The notes beneath the pieces are model-generated. The model was not told the DNA's origin and did no database searches. It saw only the letters and a program-made list of their open reading frames with translations. This document shows, one piece after another, positions 1 through 4,907 of a DNA stretch of 5,405 nucleotides (within the stretch, counting starts at the first letter, position 1; the number at the start of each line of letters is the position of its first letter). Location of the stretch: positions 1 to 5,405 of the forward strand of contig SKXS01000103.1 of NCBI GenBank assembly GCA_007128345.1, given 5' to 3'. The translations under genes and the position numbers were made by a program. The stretch comes from Spirochaetia bacterium (GTDB lineage: Bacteria; Spirochaetota; Spirochaetia; PWKH01).

Positions 1-167
1 CTACGGTTTCCATACCTGATAAATCTCCTTTCGTCTGTCAAAGGCTTCATTCCCGCTTTCCATAATCTTTACGATTTTCCTTTGAGTCACCCCATACTTC
101 CGCTGCAGACGGTGTACATTTCAAAAAAATCAGCATACTCATCTGCAATTCCTTGAAAAGCTGTTTC
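1..167 (-). pseudogene. C-terminal remnant of an unidentified gene, frameshifted
   Basis: On the minus strand one reading frame gives a protein-like stretch from about 167 down to 111 (residues include ETAFQGIADEYADFFEMY) and then runs to a stop at 87. A second frame picks up at about 114 and continues as HRLQRKYGVTQRKIVKIMES and onward to a stop at 1-3, ending IYQVWKP. One base lost at about 112-116 (TACCAC read as TACAC) would join both into a smooth tail of about 55 residues. The upstream part is cut off where the ISAzo13-type element begins near 168. Charged, helical composition is visible but I recognise no family. The sequence beyond the other end of the element (1490 onward) does not continue an obvious reading frame, so either the element landed with a deletion or the gene was already decayed. 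Chance coding-like sequence remains possible at this length. Confidence 0.4.
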
Positions 168-194
168 AGGAATTGTAAACAAATAAGCTAAGCA
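168..194 (+). repeat. Terminal inverted repeat of the ISAzo13-type element (transposase 3' side)
   Basis: It begins AGGAATTGTAAACAAATAAG and pairs with the reverse complement of 1463-1489 (22 of 27 identical). The transposase stop codon (188-190 on the + strand) lies inside it, so the last codons of the gene double as transposon end. Confidence 0.7.
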
Positions 195-1423
195 AACCCA
201 TCAGAGGGGGAAATGTAATAATTCCACTCTCCATGAAACGCATTGGTTGAAATATTCAGTTCTTCAAGCTCCCTATCTGATACCTTTATCCCTTTTTCAT
301 CGGGCTTTTCATCAAGACCGCATTTTACTTTCAGCCCGCCTTTTGTTGTCGCAGCACCAATGAGGCTGACGATAACCGCAAGTGATACCAATGGGGTGCC
401 TCTCCAGTTTTTGCTAATGTTACTGAATAATCGGTGTTCTATCTTATTCCACTTGGACGTGCCTGGAGGTACATGGGATACATGAATTTCCAACCCCGTC
501 TCATTTGCCAGTTCCTGCAATGAGGTTTTCCACAACCGGTTCCTGCGTCCGTTGCTCCCGCCTCCATCGGCAGTTATATAGAGTCTTCTTGCCCCGATAT
601 ATTTCTGGCACCCCATCTCATTCCACCAAGATCGGATGCTTTGGGCTGCAAATTGGGCAGTGTCAGCACTGATGCCGACATTCACATACCCTTCATTGCT
701 TCCTACATCATATACACCATAGGGTATGGCTTTTCCCAGATCCGGCAACGGAAAATCATGATCAAGCACTTCTGTCGGCTTTCCCTTCGGCCGGTATTCT
801 GCTCCTTGATTCTCAAAATTACCGACAAACTCCTTTTTCTTTGCATCAACCGATATCACCGGATCTCCAGCGGCAAGAAACTCTCCAGATACTCGGGCAA
901 TGTGTTGAAACTGAGCATCTCGATCAACATGCGGCTCTCCCACCTGCAGACATTTCTTATTCATCTGCAGACTGTATCCCAGCTGTTCCAGCAGTTGCCC
1001 TACTTTCACATGGCTTACTCTATACCCTTGTTCAGCAAGCTCCTCCTGAAGCTTTCGCAAACTTTTTGTGGTCCATCGCAAGGGATGCTCATGACTGCCG
1101 ACCGTTGCACCATCTACGAAATACTCCAATGCTACCAGCAGTCCCGGGTTGGTGGTGAGAATGCTTTTTCGTCCTCCTCCGCTTCTGCGTACCCGCATCC
1201 CTTCTGCAGAAGAAGACCTTGCTGCAGGATCAGGCACTACCTCTTCCAGCTCTTTAATGCCTTGCGTGATGGTAGTCCGTGATGCTCCCGTATACCTGCT
1301 TATCTCCTGGATTCCTCCATGCCCCAAACTTACGGCTTCCAGCCCAAGATACTTTCGCCTTTGGCTTTCGTTCAGCAGCGGCACCAACTTTGCTATCCGT
1401 TGTTTTGTCGATTCATCTATCAT
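188..1423 (-). CDS. ISAzo13-family DDE transposase
   Basis: This 411-residue protein should cut and join the ends of its own element. Residues about 35-60 form a helix-turn-helix (IQEISRYTGASRTTITQGIK) for DNA binding, followed by a basic glycine-rich linker (RRSGGGRKS, about 79-87) typical of the family. A second helical region (about 110-155) precedes the RNase H-like core. Candidate catalytic acids are D193 (in ISVDAKKKEF), D286 (in LYITADGGGSNG) and E329 (in GTSKWNKIEHRLF); the GTSKWNxIEHRLF block is the most diagnostic of the ISAzo13 family (Rhodopirellula-type DDE transposase domain). The frame is intact with no frameshift, and length fits the family. The ATG at 1423 has no Shine-Dalgarno sequence. 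A promoter sits so close that translation is probably leaderless. The stop lies within the terminal repeat. Function as a transposase is secure; current activity is not shown. Confidence 0.95.
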   Translation of the reverse strand: MIDESTKQRIAKLVPLLNESQRRKYLGLEAVSLGHGGIQEISRYTGASRTTITQGIKELEEVVPDPAARSSSAEGMRVRRSGGGRKSILTTNPGLLVALEYFVDGATVGSHEHPLRWTTKSLRKLQEELAEQGYRVSHVKVGQLLEQLGYSLQMNKKCLQVGEPHVDRDAQFQHIARVSGEFLAAGDPVISVDAKKKEFVGNFENQGAEYRPKGKPTEVLDHDFPLPDLGKAIPYGVYDVGSNEGYVNVGISADTAQFAAQSIRSWWNEMGCQKYIGARRLYITADGGGSNGRRNRLWKTSLQELANETGLEIHVSHVPPGTSKWNKIEHRLFSNISKNWRGTPLVSLAVIVSLIGAATTKGGLKVKCGLDEKPDEKGIKVSDRELEELNISTNAFHGEWNYYISPSDGFA

Positions 1424-1430
1424 AGATGAA
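1412..1430. promoter_or_regulatory. Perfect 8-bp inverted repeat over the transposase start codon
   Basis: TTCATCTA (1412-1419) and TAGATGAA (1423-1430) are exact inverted copies separated by three bases. On the transposase mRNA the start codon sits at the apex, with its A in the stem and its U and G in the loop. It could hide the start in longer read-through transcripts that enter from outside, or serve as a transposase or repressor binding site. The structure is seen; the role is inferred. Confidence 0.45.
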
Positions 1431-1458
1431 GTATATCATATCATGATTGCTCACACAA
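1430..1458 (-). promoter_or_regulatory. Promoter of the ISAzo13-type transposase, probably leaderless
   Basis: On the minus strand a -35 box TTGTGT (1458-1453) and a -10 box TATACT (1435-1430, five of six consensus bases) are separated by exactly 17 bases. Six bases follow the -10 box before the ATG at 1423, so the expected start of transcription, about seven bases downstream, is the A of the start codon. This fits with the absence of any ribosome binding site. Confidence 0.55.
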
Positions 1459-1462
1459 TAAA

Positions 1463-1489
1463 TGCATAGGTTATTTTTTTACACTACCT
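1463..1489 (-). repeat. Terminal inverted repeat of the ISAzo13-type element (promoter side)
   Basis: The reverse complement begins AGGTAGTGTAAAAAAATAAC and matches 168-194 at 22 of 27 positions. The promoter -35 box begins five bases inside it, so transposase bound to this end would be expected to occlude the promoter. Confidence 0.7.
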
Positions 1490-1576
1490 TAGCATGATTT
1501 CAATTCAATTTCACCATTTTTAAATTTTAAGTCCTGCCCCTCATCCTGCACCCTCGGCACAAATAGAATTTGATTA
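1490..1576. other. Short non-coding gap between the two insertion sequences
   Basis: About 87 bases with an A/T-rich part (1491-1531) followed by a C-rich part (1532-1560). No open frame, promoter or stem-loop stands out on either strand. If the hairpin at 1603-1625 is the right end of a TnpB-type element, the bases just before it (about 1571-1591) would be where its guide sequence was read from. Confidence 0.4.
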
Positions 1577-3346
1577 TTGTCTTTACATAGTTCAGTGAAC
1601 TACCTCGAAGCTAAAGACTTCGAGGATTCCTGCTTCAACGAACTGACAACTTTTTTCTTCTGGTTATTCGAATATGAGCGGGTCTATGATCCGGTCCGTA
1701 AATTCAACATTCCAAAGCGGGCGATCATCGGCAAGATCAGCGAAGAAGATGCTTCCTTGATGTATCCGAATGAAAAGTACCAAATCCACTTTCCTGCTGC
1801 GGTTCTTCCTGAGGAGAGATCGGATGCCTACAGAAGCTGTTGCCTGAGAATCGGGGCCTATCTGATCATTGACAAGGTCGCTCAGGAATATGGTCTCCCT
1901 GCGATGCTCGAAAAACATCTTGGAAAGGATAGCGGCCTGCTTCTCGATCTTGTGTGCTACTCCATCATCAGTGAAGATAATGCAGCACAATACTATCCTG
2001 ACTTTGCGTTCTCCCATCCTCTGTTTTCACACAATATGAGAATCTACAGCGATTCGAAGGTTTCCAGACTACTGAACTCCATTACAAAAGACCATACCAT
2101 CGGCTTCCTGGACAGCTGGAATGCCAGACGGGATCGAAGACAACGTGTATACATCTTCTACGACTCGACCAACAAGAACTGTCAGGCAGGGGAAGGGGAC
2201 GTCGACATCGTGGAGTTCGGCAAAGCCAAGGATGATAAAGGATTCCCCATTTTCAATCTCGCTCTTGTATTTGACAAGACCAACCAGGTTCCTTTGTTCT
2301 TTGAGGAGTACCCGGGATCCATCAATGATGTTTCCCAGTTCAGCTTTCTTGTGGATAAAGTGATCGAGTACGGGTACAGAAGCATGGGCTTCATCCTGGA
2401 CAGGGGGTACTTCAGCAAAGACAACATCCGATACATGGATGAGCATGGCTACAGCTTCATCATCATGGTCAAAGGCATGAAGGATCTCGTCTCATCCCTG
2501 GTCATCAGCAGGATGCACACGTTCGAGACCTCCCGTGAATGTGTCATTCGACCCTATAGGGTCTACGGGACTACGGTCAAAGCCCGATTGTATGCGGATG
2601 ATACCAGGGATCGCTATTTCCACATCTACCACAACACAGGACGTCAGGCAGCTGAGCGGGAACTGCTGGAACAGAAAATTGACAGCTACAAGAAGTTCTT
2701 CGAGCGTGTTGAAGGTCAGGTGATCTCTTTCAGCAGGAACATCTCTCATTATTTCGACATCTACTACGGCAAAGGAGATACATTCCTATACGCACAAGAG
2801 AAAGCCTCAGTTATTGAATCTGAACTGGCCCTGTGCGGGTATTTCTGCATTGTCACTTCTGAAAAGATGAGTGCTGAACAGGCGCTCATCCTGTACAAAG
2901 GAAGAGACGCTTCGGAGAAACTATTCAGCTCAGACAAGACCTTTCTGGGAGCAAGGAGCATGCGGGTTCAGTCTCAAAATGCGCTCTCTTCCAAGTTTTT
3001 CATCGAATTCGTGGCGCTCATCATACGCAATAGGATCTACACCCTTTTAAAGGAGGAACTGTTCAGAATCGATACGAGACCTAACTATATGACCGTTCCC
3101 GAGGCCATCAGAGAACTTGAGAAGATTGAGATGATCAGAAGGAATAATGGAACATACCGGCTTGATCATGCAGTGACGAAGAGGCAGAAAACAATTCTCA
3201 ATGCTTTCGGCCTGGATGAACATTATGTGAGGTTCAAGGCAACTGAAATCGGCAGGCTGCTTGCTGATGGCAAGTCTTTGATGACCTCACTCAGTAACGA
3301 AGGAGATGACGAGAAAGGCGAGAACGAAGAGTATTACTTCAATTGA
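1577..3346 (+). CDS. IS1634-type (IS4 superfamily) transposase, probably with an altered N-terminus
   Basis: This is a DDE transposase of up to 589 residues. Candidate catalytic residues, numbered from TTG 1577, are D196 (in YIFYDSTNKN), D275 (in GFILDRGYFS) and E447 (in YKGRDASEKLFSSDK). The last lies in an exact Y-(2)-R-(3)-E-(6)-K signature (Y440, R443, E447, K454), which places it in the IS4 superfamily; the long insertion between D275 and E447 and overall size fit IS1634. Family-like sequence starts at about residue 26 (FFFWLFEYERVYDPV). The residues before it are encoded by a hairpin that looks foreign. The TTG has no Shine-Dalgarno sequence, an in-frame stop lies just before it at 1571-1573, and the first ATG is codon 62, inside the conserved region. 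The native start therefore seems lost or replaced, and the gene may be inactive although the rest of the frame is intact. A small ORF overlaps its 3' end by 41 bases. Confidence 0.85.
   Translation: MSLHSSVNYLEAKDFEDSCFNELTTFFFWLFEYERVYDPVRKFNIPKRAIIGKISEEDASLMYPNEKYQIHFPAAVLPEERSDAYRSCCLRIGAYLIIDKVAQEYGLPAMLEKHLGKDSGLLLDLVCYSIISEDNAAQYYPDFAFSHPLFSHNMRIYSDSKVSRLLNSITKDHTIGFLDSWNARRDRRQRVYIFYDSTNKNCQAGEGDVDIVEFGKAKDDKGFPIFNLALVFDKTNQVPLFFEEYPGSINDVSQFSFLVDKVIEYGYRSMGFILDRGYFSKDNIRYMDEHGYSFIIMVKGMKDLVSSLVISRMHTFETSRECVIRPYRVYGTTVKARLYADDTRDRYFHIYHNTGRQAAERELLEQKIDSYKKFFERVEGQVISFSRNISHYFDIYYGKGDTFLYAQEKASVIESELALCGYFCIVTSEKMSAEQALILYKGRDASEKLFSSDKTFLGARSMRVQSQNALSSKFFIEFVALIIRNRIYTLLKEELFRIDTRPNYMTVPEAIRELEKIEMIRRNNGTYRLDHAVTKRQKTILNAFGLDEHYVRFKATEIGRLLADGKSLMTSLSNEGDDEKGENEEYYFN
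1595..1650 (-). mobile_element. Relic of an IS200/IS605-type right end (TnpB guide-RNA hairpin)
   Basis: CCTCGAAG (1603-1610) and CTTCGAGG (1618-1625) form a perfect 8-bp stem around a seven-base loop. Read on the minus strand it is a stem, a TCTTTAG loop, the closing stem, then TAGTTCAC. This layout, with a CTTTAG-type loop and a following GTAGTTCAC, is the pattern I know from right ends of IS200/IS605 elements, where the hairpin is the 3' part of the TnpB guide RNA scaffold. The minus frame through it reads SSLKQESSKSLASR and stops at TAG (1602-1600), resembling the tail of a tnpB gene that runs into its own right end. The rest of tnpB would lie where the IS1634-type transposase now is, so only this scrap remains. 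The identification is by pattern memory and has not been aligned. Confidence 0.45.
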
Positions 3347-3503
3347 AGCTCAGATTGCAAAGACTCAAGAAAACCTGGTAAAGGCGAAAACGAAATACGA
3401 TGCCATAGCCGACAATCTGGAAAAACTTCTGGTGCAGAAGAAGGAGCATCAGGCTCGTCAGATAATGGAAGCGTTCATCAAAAGCGGCAAGAGTTTTCAG
3501 TAG
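3306..3503 (+). CDS. Small coiled-coil protein downstream of the transposase, probably truncated
   Basis: This 65-residue, highly charged protein starts with a basic segment (MTRKARTKS), followed by a heptad-like amphipathic helix (about 10-55, ITSIEAQIAKTQENLVKAK and on), consistent with a coiled coil. It starts inside the transposase gene in the +1 frame, with a 41-base overlap. AAGGAG (3300-3305) directly touches the ATG, which is too close for normal initiation, so it may depend on ribosomes ending on the transposase. Small coiled-coil ORFs of this kind accompany various mobile elements, and an accessory or DNA-binding role would be an inference. The ORF ends SGKSFQ then TAG. Reading through the TAG gives IMNFLNTGRN and TGA at 3534-3536, which looks like the natural end, so a GAG to TAG change may have removed the last 11 residues. 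Confidence 0.6.
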   Translation: MTRKARTKSITSIEAQIAKTQENLVKAKTKYDAIADNLEKLLVQKKEHQARQIMEAFIKSGKSFQ

Positions 3504-3597
3504 ATCATGAACTTCCTCAATACCGGCAGAAACTGACCTCTCAAAACCTTGAGTGTAACTTTTATGCAGAGTTCACATACAAAGCATCATACCATTT

Positions 3598-3614
3598 TCT
3601 GAAAATTTTTCAGA
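3598..3614. repeat. Perfect 8-bp palindrome in the intergenic region
   Basis: TCTGAAAA (3598-3605) and TTTTCAGA (3607-3614) are exact inverted copies around one base. It lies after the probable right border of the IS1634-type element and 90 bases before the next gene. It could be a protein binding site or a weak A/T-rich stem-loop; there is no T-run after it, so it is not a good terminator. Confidence 0.4.
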
Positions 3615-3634
3615 TTTATCCTATCGTGTTGTAG

Positions 3635-3648
3635 TGTAATATGTTACA
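3635..3648. promoter_or_regulatory. Operator-like inverted repeat overlapping a -35 box
   Basis: TGTAA (3635-3639) and TTACA (3644-3648) are exact inverted copies around TATG. Its right half coincides with the -35 box of the promoter for the membrane protein, a position where a bound repressor would block polymerase. No regulator is encoded in the window to match it with. Confidence 0.35.
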
Positions 3649-3670
3649 ATTCTTTCTATTGCACCATAAT
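3643..3670 (+). promoter_or_regulatory. Probable promoter of the four-helix membrane protein gene
   Basis: GTTACA (3643-3648, four of six) and CATAAT (3665-3670, five of six) are 16 bases apart. Transcription would start near 3677, leaving a leader of about 29 bases that contains the strong ribosome binding site before ATG 3706. Confidence 0.4.
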
Positions 3671-3694
3671 AGATTATGACTGACAAAACGAATG

Positions 3695-3700
3695 AGGAGG
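3695..3700 (+). promoter_or_regulatory. Strong ribosome binding site that decides the start at 3706
   Basis: AGGAGG sits five bases before ATG 3706. The in-frame ATG at 3676 has no such site, lies at the predicted transcription start, and would put a charged ten-residue stretch before the signal-like helix, so 3706 is preferred. Confidence 0.8.
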
Positions 3701-3705
3701 GGGTT

Positions 3706-4641
3706 ATGAGAAAGGTATTGCTGATTTTATTATCGACTTTCGTAGTTCTGTTTTGCTGGGCATTTATGTTCGAATCGGATTTAACGAATAAAATTATCGA
3801 TCAGTCATTCATGGAACAGCTGGTGGAGGAAATTCCTATTGCAGAAATAGCAAACCGGCAGGCAGCTTTGATGATAGCCGAACAAATACCCAAAGACAAT
3901 CCTCCAGTGATTATCGAGCAGCTTCCTATAGCGTTTACTGAAGTAATTGATGAAGCATGGATTGAAGGTACGATCTTGGCGGTTACCGAAGATATCCTGA
4001 ATACCCTGACCGGGGAACAGGAAAGCCTGAGGGCAGTGATTGACCTGCACCAGGAAAAAGACCTGATTTTTGAACAGATGCTCACCCAGCTTGATCAGCT
4101 GTCACATGAAGAGCTTATGCAGGGCGGCATACCTCTTCCCCAGGGAGCAGACATCTACATGATTGCTCCAAACCTGGAAGGACCGATAAAAGATGGCTTG
4201 CCCGATACATTTGTTTTAGCCGAGCTCATTGATCAAGCGGGACTGCCGATGAACATTGCGGAGATTCAGAATCTGTATCAGCGGGTCAGGAGATTCCACA
4301 CAATCGGTCTATTTGTCTTTATTCCCCTAAGTATCATCCTCTACCTCCTGCTCGCAGGAATACCCAATGCGCTCAAATGGTCCGGGTTTACGCTATTGAT
4401 TGCGGGGGTAGTGTATATTATTGCTATGGTTGTTGTCCGCAATATGGGAGTCACAGCAGTTTCAGCCATGGAATTGCCATTTGGACTTGATGGAGAATTG
4501 TTGGCTCCGGCAGTAAGGATGGCTGTTCAGAAATTTATGGCATCTGCAATTATTTGTGTCATCATCGGGGCAGTCTTGGCAGCTGCAGGCATGTTCTTGC
4601 CTAAACGATATTCAAAACAATTTCTGAGCACACGTAGCTGA
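3706..4641 (+). CDS. Membrane protein with four helices and a large outer domain, function unknown
   Basis: This 311-residue protein has the start chosen for its AGGAGG site. Residues 3-22 form an uncleaved signal or first membrane helix (KVLLILLSTFVVLFCWAFMF). Residues about 23-195 are acidic, rich in E, I and L, and should lie outside the cytoplasm. Helices follow at about 199-219 (GLFVFIPLSIILYLLLAG), 226-244 (SGFTLLIAGVVYIIAMVVV) and 279-298 (ASAIICVIIGAVLAAAGMF), with a short basic tail (PKRYSKQFLSTRS) inside. The segment near residues 85-116 (WIEGTILAVTEDILNTLTGE, then ESLRAVIDL) recalls bacterial membrane proteins with the same layout that are annotated only as hypothetical. No catalytic motif or lipobox is seen. 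It has its own promoter and is followed by a stem-loop, so it is probably transcribed alone. I do not recognise a named family. The reading frame is intact and clearly a real gene. Confidence 0.85.
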   Translation: MRKVLLILLSTFVVLFCWAFMFESDLTNKIIDQSFMEQLVEEIPIAEIANRQAALMIAEQIPKDNPPVIIEQLPIAFTEVIDEAWIEGTILAVTEDILNTLTGEQESLRAVIDLHQEKDLIFEQMLTQLDQLSHEELMQGGIPLPQGADIYMIAPNLEGPIKDGLPDTFVLAELIDQAGLPMNIAEIQNLYQRVRRFHTIGLFVFIPLSIILYLLLAGIPNALKWSGFTLLIAGVVYIIAMVVVRNMGVTAVSAMELPFGLDGELLAPAVRMAVQKFMASAIICVIIGAVLAAAGMFLPKRYSKQFLSTRS

Positions 4642-4646
4642 TTAAA

Positions 4647-4682
4647 ACCGTCTGGGGGTAGGGTATCCTTCTCCCAGACAGT
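4647..4682 (+). terminator. Stem-loop after the membrane protein gene, possible terminator
   Basis: GTCTGGG (4650-4656) pairs with CCCAGAC (4673-4679), with two more base pairs beyond a mismatch and a second small stem (AGG with CCT around GTAT) inside. It begins six bases after the stop codon, a usual terminator position. There is no T-run after it on the + strand. On the minus strand the bases after it (GGTTTTAAT) contain a short one. It may act as a weak terminator or a 3' end stabiliser. Confidence 0.5.
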
Positions 4683-4907
4683 ATTACCGTCAGCCTGAAT
4701 ACTTTTTTACAGGGAAAAAGATCTTGGTGGAACGCATATCGTATTAAGGCAGCACAATGAAATTCATTACCTCTGTGGTAATCAGTACCTTACATTCTCT
4801 AACTTTCAGTCAAATCCGCTGTGGCATGGCATCATGCATATAACCATAACGAAATTAATAGAATCCTGCATATGAGTATGTAAAGTATACATGAAGGAGC
4901 GCGTAGC
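4683..4907. other. Intergenic gap before the hydrolase gene
   Basis: No convincing gene lies here. A 6-bp inverted repeat (ATTACC 4766-4771, GGTAAT 4777-4782) and a 5-bp one (GCATG, CATGC near 4824-4837) are the only structures noticed. A weak promoter candidate for the next gene is TTAATA (4855-4860) with TATGTA (4877-4882) at 16 bases, matching consensus at four and three positions. Confidence 0.4.

Larger units (their letters stand above)
168..1489 (-). mobile_element. ISAzo13-family insertion sequence, apparently complete
   Basis: An element of about 1.32 kb holds one transposase gene on the minus strand. Its ends are defined by an imperfect inverted repeat: 168-194 matches the reverse complement of 1463-1489 at 22 of 27 positions, with the core TGTAAAnAAATAA. 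The repeat contains the transposase stop codon at one end and lies upstream of the promoter at the other, so there is almost no non-coding space at the 3' side. The exact outer base is uncertain because matching fades gradually, and no convincing target-site duplication could be seen for any choice of tip. Family assignment comes from the transposase. Confidence 0.8.
1595..3576 (+). mobile_element. IS1634-type insertion sequence, borders uncertain
   Basis: The element carries the large transposase and the small overlapping ORF. The only end match found is seven bases: GTGAACT at 1595-1601 and its inverted copy AGTTCAC at 3570-3576, giving about 1.98 kb. The sequence inside the two copies does not continue to match, so these may not be true partners. 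The right border is the more element-like (GTGTAACTTTTATGCAGAG precedes it), while the left side resembles an IS200/IS605 end instead. The left end is therefore probably missing or exchanged. IS1634 of Mycoplasma mycoides is known for unusually long and variable target duplications, and none could be recognised here. Confidence 0.5.

Noticed and set aside
243..1469. Several + strand open frames of 80-213 codons across the ISAzo13-type element
   Set aside because: They are antisense to an intact, clearly recognised transposase and show low-complexity or cysteine- and serine-rich composition with no family features.
1603..1625. The 8-bp hairpin taken as a CRISPR repeat or as a terminator
   Set aside because: There is only one copy in the window, and no T-run follows on either strand; the IS200/IS605 end pattern fits better.
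1664..2961. Minus-strand and alternative-frame open frames inside the IS1634-type transposase
   Set aside because: They shadow a frame containing the full DDE signature and have no supporting start signals or motifs.
3801..4085. Two minus-strand open frames opposite the membrane protein gene
   Set aside because: The + strand gene has a strong ribosome binding site and sensible membrane topology; the opposite frames have neither.
4720..4732. A 13-base sequence (GATCTTGGTGGAA) repeated in inverted form at 621-633 inside the ISAzo13-type transposase gene
   Set aside because: One chance 13-base match is roughly expected in a window of this size on both strands, and the flanks do not match.
4766..4837. 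Small inverted repeats in the 4683-4907 gap as a riboswitch or structured RNA
   Set aside because: Stems of five to six base pairs without a recognisable conserved core are expected by chance.
4757..4843. A 28-codon ORF (MKFITSVVISTLHSLTFSQI and on) in the gap before the hydrolase
   Set aside because: No ribosome binding site, very short, and no feature beyond weak hydrophobicity.
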